Source: Streptomyces mangrovi (GTDB lineage Bacteria > Actinomycetota > Actinomycetes > Streptomycetales > Streptomycetaceae). From it: a DNA stretch of 64,000 nt. A program made the position numbers and the translations under genes. The notes under the pieces are model-generated. The model had not been told where the DNA came from. It worked only from the letters and a program-made list of their open reading frames with translations, and ran no database searches. This document shows, piece after piece, positions 8,086 to 16,177 of this stretch; positions within the stretch are counted from its first letter, which is position 1, and each line of letters begins with the position of its first letter. The stretch spans positions 1-64,000 of the forward strand of contig NZ_FOSG01000015.1 in the NCBI RefSeq assembly GCF_900114215.1, written 5' to 3'.

Positions 8086-9522
8086 ATGAGCCCCATGTTC
8101 GAGTACGCACCCGCGCCCGAGTCCCGCGCCGTGGTGGACATCGCGCCCTCCTACGGGCTGTTCGTCGACGGCGAGTTCCGCGAGGCCGCGGGCGGCAGGA
8201 CCTTCAAGACCGTCTCGCCGTCCACCGAGGAGGTCCTGACGGAGGTCGCCCACGCCGGCGCCGAGGACGTGGACACCGCCGTGGCCGCCGCCCGCCGTGC
8301 CTTCGCCTCCTGGTCGGCGCTGCCCGGCGCCGAGCGCGCCAAATACCTGTTCCGCATCGCCCGGATCATCCAGGAGCGCTCGCGCGAGCTGGCCGTCCTG
8401 GAGACCCTGGACAACGGCAAGCCGATCCGCGAGACCCGCGACGCGGACCTGCCGCTGGTCGCCGCGCACTTCTTCTACCACGCGGGCTGGGCCGACAAGC
8501 TGGCCCACGCCGGCTACGGGCCGGACCCGAGGCCCCTGGGCGTGGCCGCCCAGGTCATCCCGTGGAACTTCCCGCTGCTGATGCTGGCGTGGAAGGTCGC
8601 CCCGGCACTGGCCTGCGGCAACACCGTGGTCCTCAAGCCCGCCGAGACCACCCCGCTGTCGGCGCTGTTCTTCGCGGACGTCTGCCGCCAGGCGGGGCTG
8701 CCCAAGGGGGTCGTCAACATCCTCACCGGCGACGGCTCCACGGGAGCGGCGCTGGTGGCGCACGAGGGTGTCGACAAGGTCGCCTTCACCGGCTCCACGG
8801 CCGTCGGCAAGCAGATCGCGCGCACGGTCGCCGGAAGCTCCAAGAAGCTCACCCTGGAGCTGGGCGGCAAGGGCGCCAACATCGTCTTCGACGACGCGCC
8901 GATCGACCAGGCCGTCGAGGGCATCGTGAACGGCATCTACTTCAACCAGGGCCAGGTGTGCTGCGCGGGCTCGCGCCTGCTGGTCCAGGAGTCGGTGCAG
9001 GACGAGCTGCTGGACGCGCTGCGGCGCCGGCTGTCCACCCTGCGGGTGGGCGACCCGCTGGACAAGAACACCGACGTCGGCGCGATCAACTCCGCCGAGC
9101 AGCTCGCCCGCATCACCGAACTCGCCGACAGCGGCGAGGCCGAGGGCGCCGAGCGCTGGTCCCCGGCGTGCGAACTGCCCGAGCGGGGCTTCTGGTTCGC
9201 GCCGACGGTCTTCACAGGCGTCACCCAGGCCCACCGGATCGCCCGCGAGGAGATCTTCGGCCCCGTGCTGTCGGTGCTTTCCTTCCGCACCCCCGACGAG
9301 GCGGTGGCCAAGGCGAACAACTCGCAGTACGGCCTGTCCGCGGGCGTGTGGACGGAGAAGGGCTCGCGCATCCTGGCGATGGCGGGCAGGCTCCGGGCCG
9401 GCGTGGTGTGGGCCAACACATTCAACAAGTTCGACCCGACCTCGCCGTTCGGCGGTTACAAGGAGTCGGGCTTCGGCCGCGAGGGCGGCCGTCACGGTCT
9501 GGAGGCGTACCTCGATGTCTGA
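8086..9522 (+). CDS. Aldehyde dehydrogenase family protein
   Basis: The 478-residue protein oxidises an aldehyde with NAD(P)+. The catalytic Cys is in FNQGQVCCAG (about residue 293), the general-base Glu in LTLELGGKGANIV (about 259), and the cofactor and structural motifs VIPWNFPLLM, KPAETTP, FTGSTAVGK and EEIFGPVLSVL are intact. It is the catalytically competent member of a pair: the next gene starts inside its last codons (8-bp overlap at 9515-9522). Coupling to deoC suggests acetaldehyde or a related product as substrate; this is inference. Confidence 0.92.
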   Translation: MSPMFEYAPAPESRAVVDIAPSYGLFVDGEFREAAGGRTFKTVSPSTEEVLTEVAHAGAEDVDTAVAAARRAFASWSALPGAERAKYLFRIARIIQERSRELAVLETLDNGKPIRETRDADLPLVAAHFFYHAGWADKLAHAGYGPDPRPLGVAAQVIPWNFPLLMLAWKVAPALACGNTVVLKPAETTPLSALFFADVCRQAGLPKGVVNILTGDGSTGAALVAHEGVDKVAFTGSTAVGKQIARTVAGSSKKLTLELGGKGANIVFDDAPIDQAVEGIVNGIYFNQGQVCCAGSRLLVQESVQDELLDALRRRLSTLRVGDPLDKNTDVGAINSAEQLARITELADSGEAEGAERWSPACELPERGFWFAPTVFTGVTQAHRIAREEIFGPVLSVLSFRTPDEAVAKANNSQYGLSAGVWTEKGSRILAMAGRLRAGVVWANTFNKFDPTSPFGGYKESGFGREGGRHGLEAYLDV

Positions 9523-10414
9523 GCAGTCCGGCAACACCGGGGGCGCCGCGCGCACGCGCCTGGGCGTGGCGAAGACCTACAAGCTGTTCGTCGGGGGCAA
9601 GTTCCCCCGGTCCGAGAGCGGACGGGTGTACGAGGTGACCGACACACGCGGCAACCGGCTGGCCAACGCCCCGCTCGCCTCCCGCAAGGACGCCCGGGAC
9701 GCGGTGGTCGCGGCCCGCAAGGCGTTCGGCGGCTGGTCGGGGGCGACCGCCTACAACCGCGGCCAGATCCTGTACCGGATCGCCGAGATGCTGGAGGGCC
9801 GCCGCGAGCAGTTCACCGCCGAGGTGGCCGCCGCCGAGGGGCTGTCGAAGGCGAAGGCCGCGGCCCGGGTGGACGCCGCGATCGACCGCTGGGTGTGGTA
9901 CGCGGGCTGGTCCGACAAGATCACCCAGGTCGCGGGCGGGGCGAACCCCGTCGCCGGCCCGTACTTCAACCTCTCCACCCCGGAGCCGACCGGTGTGGTC
10001 GCCGTACTGGCCCCGCAGGAGTCCTCCCTCCTGGGCCTGGTCTCGGTGCTCGCCCCGGTGATCGTCAGCGGCAACACGGCCGTCGTCGTGGCGAGCGAGC
10101 GGGCGCCGCTGCCGGCCCTGTCGCTGGCCGAGGTGCTGGCCACCTCCGATCTGCCCGGCGGGGTGGTCAACGTGCTGTCCGGGCGGACGGCCGAGATCGC
10201 GACGCCGCTCGCCGCCCATGCGGACGTCAACGCCATCGATCTGACGGGCGCGGACGCGGATCTGGCCAGGGAGCTGGAGACGGCCGCCGCGGACAACCTC
10301 AAGCGGGTGCTGCGTCCGGCGGACGCGACCTCCGACTGGTCCGCCGACCCGGGTGTGAAGCGGATGCTGTCCTTCGTCGAGACCAAGACCGTCTGGCACC
10401 CCGTCGGCGTCTGA
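9515..10414 (+). CDS. Short aldehyde-dehydrogenase-like protein without catalytic core (probable partner/pseudoenzyme)
   Basis: The 299-residue protein aligns with the N-terminal cofactor domain of aldehyde dehydrogenases (KLFVGGKFPRSESGRVYEV, YRIAEMLEGRR, WYAGWSDKI, GVVAVLAPQESSLLGLV, VVASERAPLP, GGVVNVLSGR). It then jumps to a short tail with no catalytic Cys/Glu region. The full-length paralogue is immediately upstream and overlaps by 8 bp, so the two are translationally coupled and may form a heteromer. As I recall, the same short partner occurs at this locus in other Streptomyces, so shortness is not necessarily damage. Its 3' end (from about 10200) is duplicated at 29944-30164 on the far side of the defence island. 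Confidence 0.8.
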   Translation: MSEQSGNTGGAARTRLGVAKTYKLFVGGKFPRSESGRVYEVTDTRGNRLANAPLASRKDARDAVVAARKAFGGWSGATAYNRGQILYRIAEMLEGRREQFTAEVAAAEGLSKAKAAARVDAAIDRWVWYAGWSDKITQVAGGANPVAGPYFNLSTPEPTGVVAVLAPQESSLLGLVSVLAPVIVSGNTAVVVASERAPLPALSLAEVLATSDLPGGVVNVLSGRTAEIATPLAAHADVNAIDLTGADADLARELETAAADNLKRVLRPADATSDWSADPGVKRMLSFVETKTVWHPVGV

Positions 10415-10421
10415 CGGACCG
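10360..10421 (+). repeat. Left 62-bp direct repeat (candidate att site)
   Basis: It covers the last 18 codons of the aldehyde-dehydrogenase-like gene, its stop codon and seven further bases, and is identical to 30103-30164. Beyond the last base the two copies diverge at once into different terminator hairpins. Confidence 0.8.
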
Positions 10422-10425
10422 CAAC

Positions 10426-10462
10426 CCGTGGCTCCCGGCGGCTGTGCCGCCGGGAGCCACGG
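10426..10462 (+). terminator. 17-bp stem terminator after the aldehyde-dehydrogenase pair
   Basis: CCGTGGCTCCCGGCGGC (10426-10442) and GCCGCCGGGAGCCACGG (10446-10462) pair perfectly around a TGT loop, 12 bp after the stop codon. It differs from the hairpin after the distal copy of the gene end. Confidence 0.8.
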
Positions 10463-10514
10463 CACGTGCGGGGCGTACCGCATCCGGTGACGGACCTCCA
10501 CTACCTGGATCCGG

Positions 10515-11789
10515 TCAGACGGCCGTCGGCCGACGTGCAGCATCGATCTCCGCCGCGAGGTCCGCGATGTCGGCCGCCAGGTCCCGCCAGGGGCGCGCGA
10601 GGTCGATGACATGCCGCCGGATACGCAGCCGCCCATCCCCCACCGGCACCTCCACGGCTCCCAGCTTCCCCGGCGTGTCCCGGCCGGAGGCGTACACGAG
10701 GTGTCCCTCGGTGATGCCGAGGCGCATGCAGTACGCCGTCATCTGGTACAGGTCGTCCCGCTGCGGTCTGGTCTTGAACTTGGCATCGAGGACGGCGGCC
10801 GGGCGCTGGACCCCGTCGGGCGGCAACGGCAGGTAGTGCACGAGGTCCGGCTTGAGCTGATGTCGACGCGCCACATCGAGGAAGTGGCTGGTGTCCTGCG
10901 CTTCGGGACGGCCTCCCACGCGGTGGCGCAGCTCCTCGCCGACCGCCCGGGCGAGGTACGCCTCGAAGAGTCTCCACATGACGACGAGCATCCCGTCGAC
11001 GGCGAGCCGGCGGTCGTCGCCGAACTCGTACGAGCCGCCGCGCAGGACGAGTTCGGCCAGGACGAGGGCGTGGGCGTAGCGGGCGTTGCGGCGGTCCGGC
11101 TCCCAGTGCGGCACCGGCGCGCCGGCGGGCAGGAAGCGGACGCCGTCCAGGCGGGCGGCGAGCCGTCGCAGGGCGGCGCGCGGCTCCGGGCCGAGGCCGG
11201 GGACGCGCAGCAGACGGCGGGCGGCGGCCAGCAGCAGGCGGTTCTCCGCTATGTCCGGGGTGTGGTCGTCGTAGACGACCTCCAGTGGCACGGGGACGCC
11301 GGGCCTACGGCGGAGCTGGTCGGCGTGGCGGATGCGGCCGCGGACGACGGGCAGTGTGTCGTACGTCTCCCGGTAGTCGTGCAGCACACCCCGCTCCAGG
11401 GCCCGCTCGGCGGCGGAGGAGAAGGCGCGGGCGAGGGCGGGCAGCAAGTCCTCGCGGGGCTCGGCGGTGACGGGACGCGGATCAATGTGGACGCGGTCGG
11501 GGGCGTACGCGACGAGGTGGAGGAGGCGGTCAACGGGCACCTTGGGCGTGATGGTGAGCTGGACCGCTCCGGCGCCCGTGCCCAGGCGTACGGAGCCCAC
11601 CTTGTCCTTGGCCTTCAGCTTCCAGCGGCCGGCGCTCCCCGGGCGCAGGGCGAGCAGGTCGTCGCGGTCCATGAGGGTGGCGAGCTGCGCCTGGGTGAGT
11701 TCCCAGGTGGTCCAGTCGGCGCCCTCCTTGAGCGGGATGGGCAGGGCGGCGTCCCCGCAGTGGCGCGACCGGGTGTGCCCGAGGCTCAC
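10515..11789 (-). CDS. McrC-like subunit of a modification-dependent restriction system (PD-(D/E)xK nuclease)
   Basis: The 424-residue protein carries the nuclease signature LKPDLV (about 311-316), then VLDAKFK (about 333-339) and DLYQMTAYC, the PD-(D/E)xK core of McrC. An N-terminal beta-rich region (LTITPKVPVDRLLHLV) and the DIAENRLLLAAARRLL helix are also family-typical. The ATG at 11789 overlaps the stop of the McrB-like gene by 4 bp, so the two are co-translated. McrC stimulates the GTPase of the McrB ring and supplies the cutting domain. It is the last gene of its transcript. Fairly sure of family; the recognised modification cannot be told. Confidence 0.85.
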   Translation of the reverse strand: MSLGHTRSRHCGDAALPIPLKEGADWTTWELTQAQLATLMDRDDLLALRPGSAGRWKLKAKDKVGSVRLGTGAGAVQLTITPKVPVDRLLHLVAYAPDRVHIDPRPVTAEPREDLLPALARAFSSAAERALERGVLHDYRETYDTLPVVRGRIRHADQLRRRPGVPVPLEVVYDDHTPDIAENRLLLAAARRLLRVPGLGPEPRAALRRLAARLDGVRFLPAGAPVPHWEPDRRNARYAHALVLAELVLRGGSYEFGDDRRLAVDGMLVVMWRLFEAYLARAVGEELRHRVGGRPEAQDTSHFLDVARRHQLKPDLVHYLPLPPDGVQRPAAVLDAKFKTRPQRDDLYQMTAYCMRLGITEGHLVYASGRDTPGKLGAVEVPVGDGRLRIRRHVIDLARPWRDLAADIADLAAEIDAARRPTAV

Positions 11790-14104
11790 GAGCCCGCGGC
11801 GGCCGGGCCGGACTCGGGCTCCGGCTCAGAACCGGTGTCGGCGTCGGTTCCGGTGCCGGTGTCAGCGTCCGGGAGCGGTGTGATGCCCAGCCGGTCGCGC
11901 AGGGTCTCCAGCCCGTACACCGCTTCCACGTCGGTGCCGTCGCCCCAGTGGTGCTCGGTGAGGAGCGGGATGAGCTGGGTGCGCCACAGGCGTTCGAGGG
12001 CGCCGTCGCCGCCGTGGGCCAGGTCCTGCATGAAGTACGACGGCCCGAGGCGGAAGGAGCGGTCGCCGGGGTTGCTCTCCGCGAGCAGCCGGTTGACCTC
12101 GTTCAGGAGACTGACATGGGTGTCGTCGTATTCGGCCGACTCCTCCTCGGCCCGCCTGCGCAGCCATGACTCCAGCACTCCGGACACCGGAGGCGTGTCG
12201 GGATGGAGTTCCACGAAGGAAAAGCGGCGGCGCATGGCCGCGTCCAGATAGGCAACCGAGCGGTCGACGGTGTTCATGGTGCCGAGGATGTAGAGGTTGG
12301 GCGGGAGGCGGAAGCCCCGGCCCTCGTCGGAGCCGTACAGCAGGTGGGCGCGCTCCTCGCGGTACTCCAAGAGGAAGTACAGCTCGCCGAAGATCTTGGC
12401 CAGATGGCCCCGGTTGATCTCGTCGACGACCAGCACGAAGACCTCGGCCGGACGCCGCTCCGCCTCGTCGGCGAGCCTGCGCAGCGGCCCCCGGTGCAGC
12501 TCGTAGCCGAGCCCGCCGCCCCCGTCGGCCGCCCCGCCGCCCGGTCCCTCGCCCGGTCCGCCGCCCTGCTTGCCGCCGGGTCTGGCCAGCCGCGGGCGGA
12601 TGCCCTCGAAGAAGTCCTCGTAGGAGTAGGCGGGGTGGAACTGGACGAGCCGTACGTTGGTGGCGCTGGAGGCGCCCGCCAGATGCCGGGCGAACGCGAG
12701 GGCGATGTGCGTCTTCCCGGTGCCCGGCGGGCCGTGGAAGATCAACTGCGGTTTGACGCGGAGGAGTTCGACGCAGTCCTGGAGCCAGGCCCGGTGGCCG
12801 GGCAGATGGAGCCGGTCGGCCAGTTCGTCGGTGGCGTCGGGGAGCCGCGCGGGCCCCTGGGGCGCGGCGGAGCCGGACGGCAGGTCCCCGATGAGGGCGA
12901 GCACTGTGTCCGTGTGCTCGGTGGCCTCCAGAACGGCGGCGTCCGCGTCCTGCACCACCGAGGAGAGCTCGGAGGGCAGGTCCTTGAGGAAGTCCAGCGG
13001 CCTGTGCAGGTTCCGCCAGTCGACGGGCCGCTCCAGCCGGTTCGTGCCGTGCGCGGCGGGGCCGCGCACGACTCCCACGTAGGTGTCGTAGCCGTCGGTC
13101 GACAGCACGATGTCGCCCTCGCGCATCCGGTTGAGGAAGGCGTCCAGCTCACGGGCGACGGTCTCGCGGCGGGCGGACGGGGTGGAGGGCTGGGCCTCGT
13201 CGACGGCGCGGCGGACGGCCTCGGGACCGCGCGCGGCCAGGATCGAGGGCTGGAGTCCGTGGACGGTGAGGGTGATCACCGACTGCTCCCGCCACGGGCC
13301 GCGGACCAGGGGGACGCCGGTGTCGGGGGCCACGCCGCGGACGATCCACAGGTGACGGGGACGCTCCCCGCCGGGCTCGTCCAGCTCGTCGCCGAGCGAC
13401 TGCCCGTCCGGCACCAGCACCTCGTGCACCGGTGCCCGCCGGTCGGGCAGCGCACGTACGGTGTCCGCGCTGCTGCGGCCCTCGTCCAGCAGGCCCTCGT
13501 CGGCGAGCAGAATGCGCCAGGTGTCGCGCTCGTGGGGCAGCAAGGGCAGTCCCGCCCCGGCCTCCCCGCCCGGGCCGAGCACCAGGTGCCAGCCGGTCGG
13601 CCGGTCGCCGCGCAGTAGACCGCCGAGGATCTCCGGAGGGAGATGGAACTCGTGCGCCAGCTCGCCCAGTTCGATCCAGTGCCCTTCACCGGGAAGCTGC
13701 TCCAGCGCCGTCACCACTTCGGTGTAGCGCTGCTTGTCCCGGTCCCAGGCCCGGTAGCGACGACTGGCCTCGCCGTAGAAGTCCACCGGATCCGGCCAGT
13801 GCTCCAGGGCGTCGTGTCCGATCCCGGTGAGTTGCCAGCGGCGCGCGCCCCGGTACATCCAGCCCGCCTTGCTCAGTCTGGTGGCGAGCCAGTTCGCATG
13901 GCGGCTGAAAGGCGTCCTGATCTCCTGCCCGGACTCCTCGGTCGCCTGTGCCCAGTCCGCCTCCAGCCGGGGGTCCTGGCGGAGCACCCGCTCCCACAGC
14001 TCACCGAAGGTGAGACCGTCCTGGAGGGCTTCACGTTCCAGAATCCCGGCGGCGGAGTACAGGGCACGGGCTACAACGGTGGTGGGACTGGCCACGGCGT
14101 CCAT
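11786..14104 (-). CDS. McrB-like AAA+ GTPase subunit
   Basis: The protein is about 772 residues from the ATG at 14104. The C-terminal half is an McrB-type AAA+ domain: Walker A FHGPPGTGKTH (about 455), Walker B VLVVDEINRGHLAKIFGE (about 557-572) and the sensor segment GTMNTVDRSVAYLDAAMRRRF (starting near 607), which is almost diagnostic of McrB. The N-terminal part is unlike E. coli McrB. It begins with a winged-helix segment like Mrr N-domains (FSRHANWLATRLSKAGWM…WQLTGIG), followed by a beta-rich stretch near residues 320-350 (EGDIVLSTDGYDTYVGVVRG) that could read DNA modification. Longer starts exist upstream but have no ribosome site. It overlaps the McrC-like gene by 4 bp. Confidence 0.85.
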   Translation of the reverse strand: MDAVASPTTVVARALYSAAGILEREALQDGLTFGELWERVLRQDPRLEADWAQATEESGQEIRTPFSRHANWLATRLSKAGWMYRGARRWQLTGIGHDALEHWPDPVDFYGEASRRYRAWDRDKQRYTEVVTALEQLPGEGHWIELGELAHEFHLPPEILGGLLRGDRPTGWHLVLGPGGEAGAGLPLLPHERDTWRILLADEGLLDEGRSSADTVRALPDRRAPVHEVLVPDGQSLGDELDEPGGERPRHLWIVRGVAPDTGVPLVRGPWREQSVITLTVHGLQPSILAARGPEAVRRAVDEAQPSTPSARRETVARELDAFLNRMREGDIVLSTDGYDTYVGVVRGPAAHGTNRLERPVDWRNLHRPLDFLKDLPSELSSVVQDADAAVLEATEHTDTVLALIGDLPSGSAAPQGPARLPDATDELADRLHLPGHRAWLQDCVELLRVKPQLIFHGPPGTGKTHIALAFARHLAGASSATNVRLVQFHPAYSYEDFFEGIRPRLARPGGKQGGGPGEGPGGGAADGGGGLGYELHRGPLRRLADEAERRPAEVFVLVVDEINRGHLAKIFGELYFLLEYREERAHLLYGSDEGRGFRLPPNLYILGTMNTVDRSVAYLDAAMRRRFSFVELHPDTPPVSGVLESWLRRRAEEESAEYDDTHVSLLNEVNRLLAESNPGDRSFRLGPSYFMQDLAHGGDGALERLWRTQLIPLLTEHHWGDGTDVEAVYGLETLRDRLGITPLPDADTGTGTDADTGSEPEPESGPAAAGS

Positions 14105-14338
14105 TTCTCGCAGCGTACGGGCAGGGCGGCGCCGCCCGTACGAGTGCGGGGACGGGCGGCCACGGCGCGGCCCGGCGAGGCGGCCGGGACCGGCCGGCGT
14201 CACGGCGGTGACAGGGAGTCTGCCCCTGTCGACGCCGCGTGACGCGGCCACCCTACCCCGCTCCTCCGGGGTGTGCCCGGCTCTTGCAACTCGCCTGCCG
14301 GGAAAGGGCTGTTGGACGCACCGGGAGCACATGCCGCC

Positions 14339-14836
14339 TCACTTCCCCGGCATGGGGACTCGGCAGCGGACCTGCTTGCCGACGGGGGTCGCGGCCACCT
14401 CCCAGCCCGGCGCGAGCATGTCGACGATCGCCATGCCGCGCCCGCACTCGGCGTGCGGGTCGTCGAGCCGTACGCCGGTCCGGCGGGGAAGGGCGGCGCG
14501 GCACGGGTCGTGCAGCCGGACCCGGGCGGCGGTCGGTGCGGCGGCAGGGGCGGTGGCTGCGGCGGCGGTGGTGCGGCGGACACCTTCCGGCTCCGCCGTC
14601 TCCAGCTCCACCTCCGCCACGAGTGGCACGTAGTCGCCGCAGGCCCGGACCGCGTTGCCGCACAGCTCCGACAGGACGAGCTGCACGGCGTGCGTGAGGT
14701 CGTCGTCGACCCCGGCGCCGCAGAGGGTCTTCTCGACCAGGCTGCGGACGGCTCGCAGGTGTTCGGGAGTCGCGGAGAGGTGGAGGACGAAGCCGGTGGG
14801 GGTGGGGGTGGGGTACCAGCCGAGGGTGGGAGGCAT
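14339..14836 (-). CDS. ATP-binding protein, RsbW-like anti-sigma/HATPase_c family
   Basis: The 165-residue protein has the N-box of GHKL ATPases as LVLSELCGNAVRACG (about 52-66) and the G-box region DPHAECGRGMAIVDMLAPGWEV near the C-terminus. A low-complexity Ala/Thr insert separates the two. This short family in Streptomyces is usually found next to XRE-DUF5753 and DUF397 genes, as here, where it is divergent from the XRE gene. It probably binds a sigma factor, an antagonist or the neighbouring regulators. The intergenic 14837-15007 shows no clear operator. Confidence 0.75.
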   Translation of the reverse strand: MPPTLGWYPTPTPTGFVLHLSATPEHLRAVRSLVEKTLCGAGVDDDLTHAVQLVLSELCGNAVRACGDYVPLVAEVELETAEPEGVRRTTAAAATAPAAAPTAARVRLHDPCRAALPRRTGVRLDDPHAECGRGMAIVDMLAPGWEVAATPVGKQVRCRVPMPGK

Positions 14837-15007
14837 GGGGCTCCTTCACGCAGGCATCACGTACAGCGGCCAATTGCCATATGGCTAGAGCAGCTTGAGC
14901 CAAGAGTGTTGGAAGCGACAGCCAAAATGCAAACTTGTCACCCAAAAGGCACGATCGACATCTTGTTCCCATCGACTTGCAACACAAGGCGATGTCATGC
15001 TGCCCCT

Positions 15008-15877
15008 ATGCCGAACGCACGCCCTGTCCCTACTGTTCGCCGCCGTCGCCTCGGTGAAGCGCTGCGCCGATACCGCAACGAGGCCGGGTTGAGCCTCGAC
15101 AAGGCGGCAGCGACCATGGGCTGGATCGGCCCGAAGTTGTCCCGCATCGAGACAGCCAACGGATACATCCGCCCCAACGAAGTGGCCCCGCTACTCAAGG
15201 CGTACGGGGTGGCCGACCCGGAGGTCGTCGCAGCGTTGGAAGGGCTGGCCCGCGACGCGCGGAAGCAGGGCTGGTGGCAGACGTACAGCGGCGTGGTCTC
15301 CCCCGCCTACGCCGACTACATCTCGTTGGAGTCGGACGCCGAGAGCATCCGCGCCTACGCGCCGTTGGTCATTCCCGGCCTGCTCCAGACCGCTGCCTAC
15401 GCCCGCGAGACCATCGCGGCGAACGCCACTACCCGAAGCCCGGACGAAGTCGCCGCACTGGCCGAGGTGAGACTGGCCCGCCAGTCCGTCCTGACCCGGC
15501 CCGGCAACCCGCTCAAGCTCTGGGCAATCATCCATGAAGCCGTTCTGCACCAGCGGTTCGCCACACGGCCGGCAGTCATGCGCGACCAGTTGCGGCGACT
15601 GCTGGACACGGCCGAACTCCCCGACGTCACCCTCCAGGTCATGCCACTGGCCGCCACTCCGCACCCTGGAGGCGCAGGAGGCTTCACCCTGGCTTCGTTC
15701 CCGGGACCCATGCCTGACGTCGTGACGTTGGAGAACCTGATCGGCGCGACCTACGTGGAGGGAGTGAACGACGTCCGTGTCTTCGCGGACGCCTTCGAAC
15801 GCATTGTCGCCACGGCACTTCCGATGGACGATACGTTGGCACTGATCGCCCAGTTGGAAGAGAGAAGCCGCGAGTGA
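15008..15877 (+). CDS. XRE-family helix-turn-helix protein with DUF5753 domain
   Basis: The 289-residue protein has an N-terminal HTH (residues 11-65: LGEALRRYRNEAGLSLDKAA, MGWIGPKLSRIETANGYI) and a C-terminal DUF5753 domain (from about 90: ISLESDAESIRAYAPLVIPGLLQTAAYARE; LPDVTLQVMPLAATPHPGG). These actinobacterial regulators pair with a small DUF397 protein, here encoded by the next gene with a GTGA overlap. Their known roles are in development and antibiotic regulation; in this island it may control the defence genes on either side. The start ATG at 15008 fits the usual short N-terminus. Confidence 0.88.
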   Translation: MPNARPVPTVRRRRLGEALRRYRNEAGLSLDKAAATMGWIGPKLSRIETANGYIRPNEVAPLLKAYGVADPEVVAALEGLARDARKQGWWQTYSGVVSPAYADYISLESDAESIRAYAPLVIPGLLQTAAYARETIAANATTRSPDEVAALAEVRLARQSVLTRPGNPLKLWAIIHEAVLHQRFATRPAVMRDQLRRLLDTAELPDVTLQVMPLAATPHPGGAGGFTLASFPGPMPDVVTLENLIGATYVEGVNDVRVFADAFERIVATALPMDDTLALIAQLEERSRE

Positions 15878-16095
15878 ACGACCGCAAGGCAGACCTGTAC
15901 GACATAGACCTCACCTGTGTCACCTGGCGCAAGTCGAGTGCGAGCGCGGGCGAGCACGAATGCGTCGAGGTCGCCGAACTGCCCGGCGGCGGGCGGGCCG
16001 TGCGCGACTCCAAGAACCCCCAGCGGGAACCGCTGCGGTTCACGGCGTCGGAGTGGGCGGCGTTCCGGGCCGGGGTCATAGCCGGAGAACTCTGA
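15874..16095 (+). CDS. DUF397-domain protein
   Basis: The 73-residue protein shows the complete DUF397 pattern: TWRKSSASAGEHECVEVAELPGG, then RAVRDSKNPQREPLRFTASEWAAFRAGV. It starts with GTG inside the stop region of the XRE gene (4-bp overlap), which couples their translation. In studied pairs the DUF397 protein acts with the XRE-DUF5753 protein as an antagonist or toxin-antitoxin-like partner. Confidence 0.88.
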   Translation: MNDRKADLYDIDLTCVTWRKSSASAGEHECVEVAELPGGGRAVRDSKNPQREPLRFTASEWAAFRAGVIAGEL

Positions 16096-16108
16096 GGATC
16101 AGCGCAAA

Positions 16109-16151
16109 CGGCCGGGCGGGCATGGGACAACTCCCGTGTCCGACCGGCCGT
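16109..16151. terminator. Possible interrupted hairpin between convergent DUF397 and methyltransferase genes
   Basis: ACGGCCGG (16109-16116) pairs with CCGGCCGT (16144-16151), and CATGGGA with TCCCGTG inside it. The stem is interrupted, so this is a weak bidirectional terminator candidate placed where one is expected. Confidence 0.4.
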
Positions 16152-16177
16152 CTACGCGTTCCTTCCTTGTCGCGCTT

